A DNA stretch of 64,000 nt from Prosapia bicincta (GCA_036971475.1 JBAIZL010000001.1:208224341-208288340); one strand, 5' to 3'; shown: positions 34,704 through 47,393, counted from the first letter of the stretch. Notes: generated from the letters alone by a model not told the origin. Program-made: numbers and translations.

Positions 34704-34747
34704 ACCTTTTAAGATGATTGTTTTCCAATCGAAATGTATATCAGGAC
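34704..34747 (+). ncRNA. Degenerate hammerhead-like motif, family 2 copy 1, right arm
   Basis: Stem I CCT/AGG, core TTTAAGA (two core bases changed), extra T, stem II GATTG/CAATC, GAA, ATGTATAT, C. The architecture is kept but the core is damaged. Confidence 0.3.
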
Positions 34748-35976
34748 ATAAATAAAGGTTTTTTGGGGTGTAAGAGTTTTCATTTATTTATAATTAAACC
34801 TTTTAATTGTTATTTTAAGAAATTTAAATTTCTTTTTATCTATGGGAAATCCCATTGATGGGATTGTTAGTATTTTAAAAATTTTTAAAGAAATTAAGTT
34901 AATGTAATTGTTGGCAGAAAACCAAATTTCGGGTCAACTAAGACAGTAAATATAGAAGAGTTTTAAGTATTTATTCCTTAATTCTCCATTACACTAGGAA
35001 TTTCTCACACAAAACTGAACCACCCAATCAAGCAGAACGTTTCCTTCATATTGCATTGGTTAACGTTAAAAAACGTTATTTTCATCACCACAAATACATG
35101 GAATAAGATATTTCATATTAGTTACATGTAGTATACTTTTATGGTGATTTGTGGATAATTACTTTATACAAATGTTTGTGTCTGTTGTTATTTCTCTATG
35201 AGTACAATTATTCTATGTAATTAATACTAAGAATGTTTCCCCATATTTTAAATTGTTTTAAAAATATTAAGTGCGTATTTTTATAATGTAAATCAAAAAG
35301 GAAATAATCGAATTGAGTTCAGAATTTTCTAGTATTTCCTTTCGGTTATTTACCAGGGGGTTAATTTTAAAGAAAGCAGCTTAGCATTGGTTATATATTT
35401 CTTCTCAAGGATTATATAGAAATCTAGGTCGTTAGTTTATATTGTGTTAATATTATAATAAAATATTTTCATTCTTGTTAGACTATAATTTATTTTAATA
35501 GGTAAGAGTAAAATTGCTGTATTATAAAAAATGCAAGTGGTCTAGTTATTGTAATTATAACAGCGTTTATAAATTTACTTTTAAGAATAAATATTCAAAA
35601 TTATTTATATTTTAAAAGAAATATCTCGAAATACTAGAGGAAGAATATATTTTTCAGTTATGTTTATAGTCGTTTCTTCATTTCAACTAATACCACACAT
35701 ATTTATTACAAGAAAAATAATATATTTCTTAAAGAAACTTTAAACCATATAAATCGTTCCTAAAGTTTTATATCCCTTAATAATAAGGAAAGACATTAGT
35801 TACTTGCTATCACTCACCACTTACTTTTCTTTTAGTCACATGTTTTAGTTTTGAAAATAATATTACTATAACATAAGTTTTAAATTTACTTACAAACTAA
35901 AACTTCACGTACGTAACCAAAATCCGGATAATATAGATATTTGTTCAGATATGGTAAACATTTTCTTGTGTTTTAG

Positions 35977-37434
35977 GGAGATGAATTGGACAAAGAGAGA
36001 GATTTCATACATATTCTAAAGTCCAATTATTTTGTAGACAAAACGCCGCTCATTAGAAACTTTTTGGAATCAGACCACCATATACTAATAACAGCACCGA
36101 GAGGGTTTGGAAAAACTACCAATTTAAATATGCTGAAAACGTTTTTATCGACACAATCAAAAAGTAACCAAGAAATATCTACAATATTTAAACAATTAAA
36201 AATACACAAGCTTGACGAACGTCTATATAATGAACATTTTGGTAACCACCCAGTCCTTCATCTTGATTTGACAACCGACCATGAAATTAATACTTACGAC
36301 AACGCCCGCTTCGCTTACCGTTATTCAATACATAAAAGCTACAACGACCACAATTATCTGACCAACAGCTCCCACTTGGCAGAAATACAAAGGCAAAAAT
36401 GTAGTAAATGGTGTAATGATTATCAAATGTTGCCGTATGACGATATAGAAAACGGCCTCAGAGATCTGGTTGACTATTTAGTAAAACATCACAACAAGCC
36501 AATATTCGTGCTTGCTGATGGGTTCGACTCCGTGTTCAGAGCGGCTATATTTTCCAAAAACATTACTGAGCCAAAATACATTGTAGGTATATTGTTTAAA
36601 TTGCTGCGAAATTTGCTCCACAATCAAAACGTGGAGAGAGGGTTTGTTACAGGGGTGTCATATTTTGCCTCATTCTATTTGTCGGATATAAACAGATTGC
36701 GGTGTTACCGCTTTTTGGGAGATCATGGTTTTGTTGGTTATTTTGGGTTGACAGAAGGTGAAGTAGAAAAACTAATGAAGAAATATAAAGCTTTTTGGAA
36801 GCGTGACATAAGAAAGGCAGTAAGAATGTATTATAACGGTTACGTATCCAAAAGCGGAAAGCGCATCTACTTTACATATGCAGTTTTAAAATTTTTGGAA
36901 TCCAGAAAATCTATGCCGGTTCAATTACTGTACGAATGCGCTCCTATTGTTAATGCTATGATGTGTTGCCCGGAAACTGAAGTCATTATTAGAGAATTGT
37001 TGAGTGACGATAGTGAGGATCTAAGCGGCAATGTGTCTGCTTTTATGCGTGAAGAAATAACCTCCAGAGAAGCTTTGCTTGAGTATGAAAATGGAGGCTC
37101 TCAGCCAAATCCAGATTTAATGTTGAGTCGACTCTTTGAGTTAGGGTTTTTAACGTACAATGGAATAGGACACTATCGAAACAGATATAATCAGACACTG
37201 TTTCAAGTAAAAGTATCGAACTTGGAAGCGTACGAATTTATTTACGAACAATTTCAATACCATTACATGGATGAGAGAAATCTACCTACAGAAATGCTGT
37301 TGAAAAACTATTCGCAATTTATACTACACCTGAACAAAACAAAAAAGTCACTCTTTACCAGAATTATTAAAAAGTTTACTCTTAAATCAATACAGAAAGC
37401 TATTTATAATAGGATTAAAAAGATGAAATTATAA
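35977..37434 (+). CDS. AAA-ATPase-like domain protein, terminal exon
   Basis: The exon begins after TTTTAG at 35,976, reads GDELDKERDFIHILKSNYFV in phase 0 and ends with TAA. Taking residue 1 as three codons into the exon: Walker A ITAPRGFGKTT is at 35-45, replacing the family's usual PRRFGKS. The Walker B-like strand VLADGFD is at 175-181, where relatives have VLIDEYD. VTGVSYFASFYLSDINRL at 221-238 and GLTEGEV at 254-260 match the family's sensor-like region, and MYYNGYV at 281-287 its YNGY motif. The C-terminal LFELGFLTYNG...VKVSNLEAYEFI matches the GYLT / PN-E segment. The PD-(D/E)XK nuclease often fused in microbes is absent. The family is widespread in bacteria, fungi and microsporidia, so transfer into the host lineage is plausible. 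The glutamate of Walker B is glycine here, which may impair ATP hydrolysis. Biological role unknown. Confidence 0.85.
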   Translation, partial: GDELDKERDFIHILKSNYFVDKTPLIRNFLESDHHILITAPRGFGKTTNLNMLKTFLSTQSKSNQEISTIFKQLKIHKLDERLYNEHFGNHPVLHLDLTTDHEINTYDNARFAYRYSIHKSYNDHNYLTNSSHLAEIQRQKCSKWCNDYQMLPYDDIENGLRDLVDYLVKHHNKPIFVLADGFDSVFRAAIFSKNITEPKYIVGILFKLLRNLLHNQNVERGFVTGVSYFASFYLSDINRLRCYRFLGDHGFVGYFGLTEGEVEKLMKKYKAFWKRDIRKAVRMYYNGYVSKSGKRIYFTYAVLKFLESRKSMPVQLLYECAPIVNAMMCCPETEVIIRELLSDDSEDLSGNVSAFMREEITSREALLEYENGGSQPNPDLMLSRLFELGFLTYNGIGHYRNRYNQTLFQVKVSNLEAYEFIYEQFQYHYMDERNLPTEMLLKNYSQFILHLNKTKKSLFTRIIKKFTLKSIQKAIYNRIKKMKL

Positions 37435-37440
37435 TGTTGA

Positions 37441-37446
37441 AATAAA
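37441..37446 (+). promoter_or_regulatory. Poly(A) signal AATAAA
   Basis: AATAAA lies six bases after the TAA stop of the AAA-ATPase-like gene and is followed by a GTGTGTGTGT-rich stretch, a typical downstream element. Confidence 0.55.
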
Positions 37447-37854
37447 TGCTTGCGTGTGTGTGTGTACTTGAAACTGTAGCCTCACACTGGAAACAAGATG
37501 TAAGAACAAGGTATCAAAACGACGGCGTTGAGGCCAGAAACGACGACCAACTTTTCTCCGTAATATCAGTTGGCCCGCAACAACAGTGATAATTTTGGAG
37601 TAAGGGACTTTAAAGGATAAGCATCAATCTTTTTATAGAGTACCCTCATGGAATTTGTATACGTTTCATGCAACAAACTTAAATGTCTAATGCAAGATCT
37701 TCGTTAAAAGATTATTTTTAATATAAACTCTAAGTCTTAAAAATGGTGAAGGATAACGTTTCTGTGAAGGATTATCCCACTGATAAAGCGTTGCACCGCC
37801 TAAGTGTCGTTTCAATAGACCTTAACTGAGAGATGGAGACTGAGAAAATGATAC

Positions 37855-38070
37855 TGTTTTATGCCTTTTATTAGAGGAACTTCTGATAAGATTGACAGAC
37901 TCTTAAGAGGCATGACATCAGGATGCATTTGCAGACGTTCTGTCCACAAACCTAACATCATCATCGACAAGGGTCTTGGTAACGCCAACGATAAGAACTT
38001 CTTGAGAAACCATGGCGTTTAAAGCGTTTCTTGTAGAGTTTGTAAGAAATCGTAAATTTCCTAACCAATA
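37855..38070 (+). pseudogene. Penelope-like element linker / GIY-YIG start, decayed
   Basis: Translation with frame changes reads MPFIRGTSDKIDRLLR, then HDIRMHLQT, later NDKNFLRNHGV-SVSCRVCKK. This is the order found in PLE proteins between RT and endonuclease: a PFI-G-S-KI-R-L block, an H-I-T-F-P block, and GVY-VSC-VCGKSY leading into GIY-YIG. The expected tyrosines are stop codons here. It lies about 420 bp after the AAA-ATPase-like gene, same strand, and is unrelated to it. Confidence 0.55.
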
Positions 38071-38079
38071 ATAAAAAGG

Positions 38080-38880
38080 TTATTAGTTTTTTTGTTGCAT
38101 CTTAGAATCGTTGCTTTGAAATGGAAATAAGACATAATTTTCTTTAGAGAGTGTTTTTATGAGATTGTTATTTATTTTGTTATTAAAAATATTTAAAAGA
38201 TTTAATATGCTCTTAGCACATAGATTTATTGTATTTTAAACACTTTAAATATTTCAAGTACATTAGGCATCTTGTAAAACGATATCGTCTGAAATTTTCC
38301 TTTCATAAAGGAATAGTAACAATCTACAACTAAAAACAATAATTTGTACTCTATTACTAACTTTTATGACCATTATTGTCTCTCTAGTGTAGTGTGACCA
38401 CATATACACTAATTCGCCAATATTACTAGTTATTGTTAAGAATTATATTTCATCACAGGGTATGCTAATTCTTTCTTGGTCTATTTAGTTTTAATTTATA
38501 TTTTACAAAATGTAAGCTAAAAGCCTCTAACCCATTTGAAGTATAATTGAATGAGTTACAATAGATGGTTCACTAAGAAACCACACATGCCTAGTTATAA
38601 ATAATAATACTAGCATTATAAACACCAGAGTCAAAAGATATGTAATTAAACCGTTATAAATACAAAATAAGAAATAAAAATAAAGAAGATTGTCTAGTAA
38701 AATAAAAAAAAATTATATAAAAAACTAAAAGTTAAATATTATTTTAAATTAATTCTTATTTTGATAATAGTTGTTTTCAGAGATAATAAAAATATTTTTG
38801 GTAATAATATTAAGTTCTGACCGATATAAAAACATGACGTAAATTATAATCTAATGTAAAGCGTTTTAAACTTATATAAA
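38080..38880. other. AT-rich sequence, nothing recognised
   Basis: No supported feature. Confidence 0.5.
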
Positions 38881-39070
<190 letters not shown>

Positions 39071-39108
<38 letters not shown>

Positions 39109-39137
39109 CCTATATATATATATATATATATATAGTA
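39071..39137. repeat. (TA)n microsatellite with central AGGCC
   Basis: Two TA runs separated by GGCC. Confidence 0.95.
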
Positions 39138-39139
39138 TG

Positions 39140-40898
39140 TATAACAATATTTACTTTACTGTAGCTCATTTTATCAAATACAGTGTATAGAATTACGAGC
39201 TAGTACAAATAATAACAATCTGCTGCTAGGAGTCCGGTAGTGCCAACCTTAGGGAATGAGTTGAAAAATATATTCCGAGGATTATATTGGAAGAAGTGTA
39301 CTGCGTATTGTTAAAATGAAGCAGAAAAATCTTCCGTTCTAAGTTATGATTCGGACGTAATAAACCGGCAATTAGTAATGATCTCACAGTTCTCACGGAA
39401 AAGATGGCACTACCTATATTTTTGTTACATGCTTATTTCGGTTTTTGACCGTGCAGTAGAAGACTAAGTTTGAATGTAATAAATTCATGACCCGTGTGAT
39501 CACTATTTCGTTCGGCTACAGCACGAGGTATTCACTTGAAAGATGGTTCCCCCCTTAGCGTCAGTGTAACATTTGTCTTGCGTATGCATATACGAAGGTG
39601 GATTGCGAGATCCAGACATTCACCCCTTCTTACATTCCGAGAAAACCATGATAAAACAGAAGTCAGATCAAAGACCATTCCATTACATACCGATGGCCTT
39701 CTGTTACGCCTAATCACTTATTTATGTCATCTAGGAGTTTAATTAATTTATCTGTAAGGCTGTATGGAAACTGATTGTTTCTATCAACAAGATTTATAAT
39801 TCCATAAAGACATAAATCAATTCAGACGATTCCTCGGAATAACTTTTATAGACTTCCTCAACCAATATTTGAATAATTGCTTTATACATAATTTTCACAG
39901 AACAATATATCACCTCACGTTGATAATTCATGTTAAAAAATATGATCTTTTTATTCCCTTGTGTATGAACTTCTTATGGTAAACTTGTCGACTTACCTAG
40001 TGAACAATCACTGGAAAACATCGATTGAACAGGCCTTATATAACTTTAGATAACGATTCCTACATTTAGTCAAAAATCTAAAAAAATTTTACAGCAAAAC
40101 GCATGAAGAGGAACAATAAACTTCCAAAAGTGTTAAGAATTACCTCTTGTAATCTGTCAAGCAGAAATAAATTAACAAGAATATGCATATCAATAAAATA
40201 AAATTAAATAGGTATGAGTACTCTCAATGTTCAGAGTTGTAACTTATTTGTAAATTATTTTATTAATTTATGTTTATGAGTTTAAAAAACAGATCTATGG
40301 TACTAAGCTGTTTCGTAACATATATTGTTGTTTTTTATACCTTGCAAACATTAGTTGAAGTTTTTAACGATCAATTTCTCAATTCAATGGAATCCGATTC
40401 CCATATACCATTCTAATTTTTATTTCTTGGTTAAATATTTTTATTTATAGCATGTGCTAAAATTCTCAAATCTTAAATCTTACAGAAATTAGTTAGTGTA
40501 AAATTTTGTAAGAGTAATTTCTCGAGAAGCACAGCATGTGAGAATAATAGTTAATAATACCCTAAGAGTGTTGATTTTTTTTGAACAAAAGAAAGTAGTT
40601 ATATTATAAAAGTATAATTTTTTTAAAACATTTATTCTTTGGTAATTGTTTTATGATAATGTTGTTTTATGTACTTTATTAATTATAAAATGTATTCCTT
40701 TATATTGCAATGATTATTATGTGTTAGTAACATTTGTTTATTCATCCTTATGCAGATTTATTAGTCTTATACATATTGAGCTACATAATGAAGTATAGTT
40801 TCTAGATTTAGTACTCACATTTTATCTAACTGCTTTATGTTATTTTTCTTTCATTTGCTTGTTGATATGTTTGCTCCAACTGTACAAACAATATTTAT
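39140..40898. other. Unrecognised sequence
   Basis: No supported gene. The slightly GC-richer block at 39,360-39,720 has short overlapping ORFs on both strands but no motif. Confidence 0.5.
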
Positions 40899-40899
40899 A

Positions 40900-41130
<231 letters not shown>

Positions 41131-41134
41131 TATT

Positions 41135-42304
41135 TATACTTATATATTTTTGTGTGTGTATTATATTACAGTAATTTTATATTAATTACTAATTTTAATA
41201 GCAATTTTATTACATTTTAGTCCTGATTTTTGTTTTAAATTATTATTATAAACAGATTTATTTATCAAAATATTATATATATATACGTACGTATGTATGT
41301 ACGTTCAATCAGATTGAACTTTTTTTGAAAATTCATATAAATTTATTTAAAAAATCAACCGAGTTCAATTTAGTCTTATTTTGTAGGAAAACTTAAGTAT
41401 TATACTCAAGTAGTATACTAGTACCGAATCACACTAGCTGTGAAAGATGCGTATATCACGTGACTGGAGTAATACTAGTTGTGTTTTAGTTTAAATGATC
41501 AAAGTCAGATACCAGAGTACAAAGTATCTAACAAGTACATCTTAGATAAAGATTCTCCTAATTGCCAACCGGGTGCTCGGAAAATCATTAGATATGATCA
41601 GGTCGTCTAAGCACTTCTGATGACGACGCAACGTAGGCTATGTGAGACAAAGTTTTGTGAGCAGACCTGCTAAAACAATTCATCATGCTTATAGCAGGCC
41701 GCAGTTTGGCGTTTGTTGAGGAAATGTTTGCTTTTGAAGCCGACATTTACAAGAAATAAAAGACAATGGTAAGATTGTCGTAAGAACTACCTCGTTATTT
41801 TTAGAGTAGATGAGGACGATGTTCTTGGACAACGACATCCTTAGTGACGGGTCGACTTGTCACTTAAGGGACAAGGATGTTGTTATGTTAAGCAACAAAC
41901 ACAACTATAGGATTTAGGGAAGAGACAAACCACATACAACAATACACATTTTTCGTGAAGACCCTAAACATAACATGTTTTTGAGGATTTACCAAGATAA
42001 CAATATACTGTTTTTTTTACCAACATAGATCCATCAATGGGTTACTTTATTGGGATATGCTATAAAACGTTTTTGTAACAGATCTACAATAAGACAAATA
42101 ATAACACAGATTAATGAATATTATCAAGAAGGTATGTTCACTTCATGCAAGGTAGCGCAAAACCCCACTCACAGTGGTCCAGAAATGATTCACCACTATC
42201 CAGATCAATGAATTGGTCGTAATACGCCATCTGCATGACCGCAACCTTTCTCATAATTAACTCATTTTTTATTTTGAGTCAACAACATTGTTTATATATA
42301 TATA

Positions 42305-42351
<47 letters not shown>

Positions 42352-44657
42352 GCTGGCTTCCTTACCTGAAAGCGGAGAAAGAGTCAGTTTACCGTTAACC
42401 ACGTTAAACCCCCATTACTACAACTCGTTTGGGAGGTATTGACTACACGTGGTATGTGTGGAGGGTAACCACTGATATTTTGTGATTCGCTATAAAATAA
42501 CACTAAAACCAGCTCTGTAGCTTCTTGTTCTGTTTATTACAGTTTGTAATTTATTTCATATAGAAAAAATAATATACGAAATATTAGACAATCAGTGGCC
42601 TTGATAAAGTCATAACTCTTAACATAGTAGATGAACAGTAATAATATTTTGATATACGTTCTAAAACGTAGAATCTAGTTTAATTTAAACTAACTGAAAG
42701 AATATAATATAAATGAAGACTAAGGGCTGAAATAATTTCACCTCTGGTAATCTATATATTATAAACTTATAAAACATAATCTCCCCTATTAATCCTATGA
42801 TATAGAATAATCAATTAACTGGACATTATTTTTTTCACTTTCACTTTGTATCTTTTAAGCGAAATGCATAATGAATATGTTTTCTTTCACCGGAAAATTA
42901 ATATTGTGCTTTATATTTTTAGTAACATTATTTTCACAAACTTCTGTTTTATATTTCGTATAGGTCCAACCCTTACACGTGTATTGCGTTATTCCTTATA
43001 ACTGTAGGTTTACTATGTTGTTCCGACTTTCAATAGCATACAGTCTTTAGAAAGTGGTCAAATCATGATTGAAAAATAGCACAGCTTTACAAACTACCCA
43101 CGATCTAAATGAGCGTCTACGTCTCCAACTGTTCGCAGTATAACTATCCTCAGCTAACAAATGACCCACCTCAACTAACACTAATGAACTCACAAATGGT
43201 TTTTCTCAACTCTCTCAATCCACAGATTAGGTTAGACCTAACAGAGTCACACTTAGCTTTAGTATTATGAATAAAAATATCTAAGATAATTTACATTCAC
43301 TAAAAGTTACAAAACCGACAGTGTGGGCATAATACGGGATCCAATTAGTGCCGAAGAAATCATTCATTACCAGAGAAACATCATGCCTCTAATAGTTAGT
43401 ATTATTATTTTGAAAAAGTTTAATAACCTAACGAAATAAGGACGCCTTACGTTACGGAACTTGACTTACTAAAGTTTGCGTTGGTAAATAATAGTTTTCC
43501 CTATGCCAAAAACAATTTTTAATGTGTTAATGACCTTCATAGGGAATTGGCTATCTGTATATTGAAATGGGCTAAAAAATGTCTAGTTTCAATTCAATAA
43601 AAAATTTAAATAATCCAAAATTATGAAATATAATTTAAATAAATTTTCAAGCCATGAATATTGACCATTAAGTCTATAATGCTAAAATAAATTGTAATTG
43701 TACAGAAACCATGACTTCGGGAGTGTTTTGTGTGCTACGATAAAGTCAGGTTTCTACAATATTTAAAATAAAGAGTTAAGACAAGAAAAAACGGCAAAAT
43801 CCAAGTCAGACAAGCAAATCGGGAGTGGGGGAATAGAGACGATAACTATCGCTGAGCCTTTTGGGGCTCTCTCGTAATTAGGCCACTGACCAGAAAGGTC
43901 ATAGTTTTCTGTTAAACTAGCGAAATTACCAAAATGGATTTCTAGAGCATAAACTCGAGGCCGCGGAGTGCGGGAGTAATGTAGTATGTCCTAATTTATG
44001 TCTAGTGAAAACTAGACATCGAAATATGAAAAATCACGGTTAAAATTTCATTTCTAAAGAAACTGACTTCGCCGAATTTGTCCGTTCCTGCTTCCTGGAT
44101 GAACCAAATTCCAGACGAGAAGAACTACCAGTCTGGAAACGTAAAGTCATCTCCTTGGACCTCGGGACGTATCTTGGAATGTGCGATAATTGGGCAAGTC
44201 ATGATTTCTATACAAAGTTAGTAATAAAATAAAATTTGATTTTGAAATACGTTCAAAGATTCAAAGAAATGCTTTAAATGTGTAAAATTATAAATAATGG
44301 CTTTATTTCCTTGAAAATTAAATTGGTAATTACAAAATTATTTAGTTATAAAAATGGTTATATAAAAATATTCAAATGTTTGCAAATAAGAGAAATAGTA
44401 AAGTATATGGAAAAGCATAGAAAGAAGATTAGGCATAGTTATAAAATAAATTCATTCATACTATCTAAGGAAATGCAGTAAAGTTTGTTACAACCAGTAG
44501 TTAAATAAACTGGGAAAAAATATTTATCAATATTTAACTTGTAGAAAAATATAAATAATTTCTCAAACAGAAATTATTAAACAAAGTCAATCACTAATTA
44601 TTTAGTATTTTTGAATGAGTGATAAAATTTGAAATTTAGTTTTATTTAAAATATTTC

Positions 44658-44718
<61 letters not shown>

Positions 44719-46790
44719 TCATAAACTTGTAAATCAATGATTTCTGTAGCAGTAGAATTAGTAACAAATTTCGTTTAAATAATACAATATGTAAATTTAA
44801 TGAATGTCATTTAACTGCTGGCACAAAATAAGATCATAAATTAAATTTGAAATTTATAATAATTGAAATAAACTTAACCAACCTCCCTGCAATAACTAGC
44901 AAAATAATTTTAGTTTATTTTTAAAAAAATTAATTTATGTTTTGTTAGCGTAGGACTTTAAGATTTTATTTCAGAATTTTATTATTTAAGAATTTATTTC
45001 ACTTACAAATTTCTTTATTAATAAATTCAGTTCCAACAACAGCCAAAAGAGTAATTTTTATTGAATAAATCCTGTGTACAAAAATAATAAATTTAATTAT
45101 TTCCCAACTAGTAAATCATAATAGTAAATTCACAAAATCAACACAAATAATAAAATCCAGCCTATTAGAGTCAGTCATATTTATTTAATAATAAATAGCT
45201 AGAAATCAGTGTGCAACCTAAAGATAATCGAGCAACCCATCCAGAGAAATTAATTAAAGTAAATTATAAATTATGAGTTAGCTTAAGGACTAGTTGGTTT
45301 TGCTTTAAAGCCCAGGAGTTGATACTCACTGGCAGGTTTTACCATATGAAACACAGGACCTCCTTAGGAGGAAATGGTAAGACTCTATCTTGCACGGACT
45401 GCACTAAAGCAGGAGCATGGTGGAGAGATGTCTTCAAAGCATGGTAAGGCAAATTTATGATGTGATAAATTTTATGTGTTTAGCTGACATAAATTAGACC
45501 ATATGACAGATCACTGACCTTACCATGACTTTAAATACACTTTATAGACAACGTTCCCAGGGTATACTTATTAGAAGGGATTTTAAATACTTGCTCATGT
45601 AACTCGGTGGTAGACAACTTTCGACAGGTTGAAGGTTGCCGGGGAGATGCACCGTTGCAGTATACACGCCTTATCGACAAAATGCAATATGTTTCCTTTA
45701 TTTACACTACGTGTTGATCAGTTTCCCTTTTATTCAGCCTTTCTAATTTTATAATGACGTTTCCTTACTCTTTTATTCGTTCGCTAAGAGCTATGGGTAT
45801 ATACCTATTTATACACCGAAAGAGAGTCTGCTCTAATTTATTTCAGACATGCAATTCTGCAAGTGGTTTGATTCTTCCTATGCTCATGTTTTACAGAAAA
45901 ACTTGTCTCTACCTTGAGCCTACCTATATTCATAATCCTTAACTTTAAATCGTACAGCAAGGATACTTCATACAAACTGATTATCTTAAAATAAAAAAGC
46001 TAAATATTTCGTGGAAATAATTTGGAACTTTTGTGTAATATATTTGTAAATTGGAGGAAGTGTTTACATTTCGCATCTATTAATAAAACATTGCAGAGCC
46101 TCGAAACGTATCTATTTGACGAGAAATCATTCCATACATTTGTAATTCCTTCCTTGTGAAGTGTTTTCTTCACAAAAGCACAACGAATTGTAAACAGTAG
46201 AAACAATTTAATAAGTCGGCGTCCAGAGACAACACGAGGCACATGCAACCTACAAAGGAACTTCTATTTATTCTACACTGGGGAATGAAAAGCTCCTTTC
46301 TTTGAAAATAATACAGAGCGACTTTGTAAATTATACAATAAAACCTTTCCGGTGGGATACGGCGTAGGGGTAGGTATTGTCACTTGTGTGCGGTGAGACG
46401 CAAATATTTTAGTATCGTCTGTCAAAAAGCCTCCAGTGTTCGGTTAGATTGCATTGTCAAATTTCGTAAGGGAAAAATATTATCATGACAATTTGCATTT
46501 TAAACTTTACTTTTTTCTTTCTCTCTATTGTTTACACACTTTTTTATTCTCTTCCTTTTTCATCTCTTTCTCTCGCTCCCTCTGTCTCTCTCTCTCTTCC
46601 GTACTCACACTCTCACCAATATAAAAGTACTAGAGTACATCTGTTTAGGATAGCAGGATTCCTTTATTACGCTGATACTGTGCTACACCAATCCAAACGT
46701 TGATGTTAACGTTCAGCATCATCATTAAGGTATTCAAAATCGGTAGAGATAGAAACTTGGCTACAATGGTTATGTTTTGTTGTAAAATAT
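41135..46790. other. AT-rich sequence, no gene recognised
   Basis: More than 5.5 kb without a convincing ORF, RNA or transposon. Small (TA)n tracts lie at about 42,292-42,349 and 44,664-44,715. GC-richer islands (41,540-41,760, 43,840-44,180, 45,270-45,680) contain nothing I can name. Confidence 0.5.
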
Positions 46791-46792
46791 AC

Positions 46793-46793
46793 A

Positions 46794-46834
<41 letters not shown>
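46793..46834. repeat. (TA)n microsatellite
   Basis: Uninterrupted TA dinucleotides. Confidence 0.95.
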
Positions 46835-46839
<5 letters not shown>

Positions 46840-46904
46840 TTATTGATTTATATGTGTGTATATTTTAATAAATTATTATATGTATATTAATAACTTATTT
46901 ATAT

Positions 46905-47058
46905 ATAAGTCAAAAAACAAATACAAGAATTATAATTGAATATTCCTGATGATGTTGGTACTGTTAGCCAACGAAAAGCTTTGAATTGTAAATTCCATTG
47001 TAATTCTTGTATTTGTATTTTGACTTAGTTCTTAATTAATACACAAGAATACATATTG

Positions 47059-47065
<7 letters not shown>
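46905..47065 (+). mobile_element. Family 1 PLE-derived element (copy 3)
   Basis: An inverted left piece (AAGTCAAAAAACAAATACAA then GAATTATAATTGAA) is joined directly to ATTCCTGATGATGTTGGTAC and the full right arm ending TTTGTATTTTGACTTAGTTC. The left and right ends pair with each other, enclosing a single ribozyme-like motif. A (TA)n tract and another PLE follow. Confidence 0.7.
46940..46990 (+). ncRNA. Candidate hammerhead ribozyme, family 1 copy E
   Basis: Stem I ATTC/GAAT, core CTGATGA at 46,946-46,952, extra T, stem II GTTGG/CCAAC, GAA, AAGCTT, T as the cleavage nucleotide. Beyond a small internal loop the flanks pair again, extending stem I with a long helix of the element's inverted ends (AATTACAATGG-like). 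Best-formed copy in the window. Confidence 0.55.

Positions 47066-47097
<32 letters not shown>
47061..47097. repeat. (TA)n microsatellite
   Basis: Uninterrupted TA dinucleotides between two mobile elements. Confidence 0.95.
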
Positions 47098-47102
<5 letters not shown>

Positions 47103-47195
47103 AGTTTTGCAACACTGTTTTCATTTATTCACTTATCACTTTCACTATATGTACTTAAACAAGTACATACCAAGTACGATTCTTGTATATACTCT
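47098..47195. repeat. Hairpin repeat, family 3 (copy 1, interrupted)
   Basis: TTTGTAGTTTTGCAACACTG, CACTTTCACTATATGTACTT and AAACAAGTACATACCAAGTA match the copies at 50,053-50,165 and 50,560-50,680. The right arm stops after GATTCTTG, where PLE sequence begins. Confidence 0.7.
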
Positions 47196-47308
47196 TGATA
47201 TTTTACGTTATCCATTGTTTTTTCGTTGCACTGACTTTATGAAGTTAATATATTACTATTGTAAGTAATTTTATCCACTATTTAGTGCAATGATTTTACC
47301 TTGAGTGA
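47196..47308 (-). mobile_element. Inverted head fragment of the Penelope-like element
   Basis: The reverse complement of this stretch repeats the start of the main PLE (47,311-47,420): GATAAAATTACTTACAATAG, TTAACTTCATAAAGTCAGTG and CAATGGATAACG. The two copies meet head to head at about 47,300-47,311. On the minus strand the fragment begins ATCACTCAAGGTAAAATC, which is the sequence directly after the predicted hammerhead cleavage site in the 3' repeat (49,944). Confidence 0.8.
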
Positions 47309-47393
47309 TGAGGTAAAATGGCACTTAATGGTGGATAAAATTACTTACAATAGTAATATATTAACTTCATAAAGTCAGTGCAACGAAAAAACA

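Larger units (their letters stand above)
34541..34790. mobile_element. Fold-back element, family 2 (copy 1), in the intron
   Basis: Arms of about 85 bp (34,590-34,673 and 34,687-34,773) share GTCCTGATA-AC-TTTCGATTG and AATTACTAC-A-GACTAA, with a loop of about 13 bp. The left flank TGTAGCAACTGTGGTGTAAT is also present at the end of the copy at 52,335-52,505, which supports a dispersed family. Each arm holds a CTGAAGA-like core with a hairpin and GAA. No coding capacity. Confidence 0.65.
33637..35976 (+). other. Intron of the AAA-ATPase-like gene
   Basis: 2,340 bp, GT...AG, acceptor TTGTGTTTTAG. AT-rich with no other gene. It hosts the family 2 fold-back element at 34,541-34,790, which carries two hammerhead-like motifs. 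Confidence 0.65.

Noticed and set aside
46690..46735. Another ribozyme-like motif (minus-strand TGATGATGCTGAACG)
   Set aside because: A GATG/CATC hairpin follows a TTAATGA-like core, but the GAA and palindromic stem III are missing.
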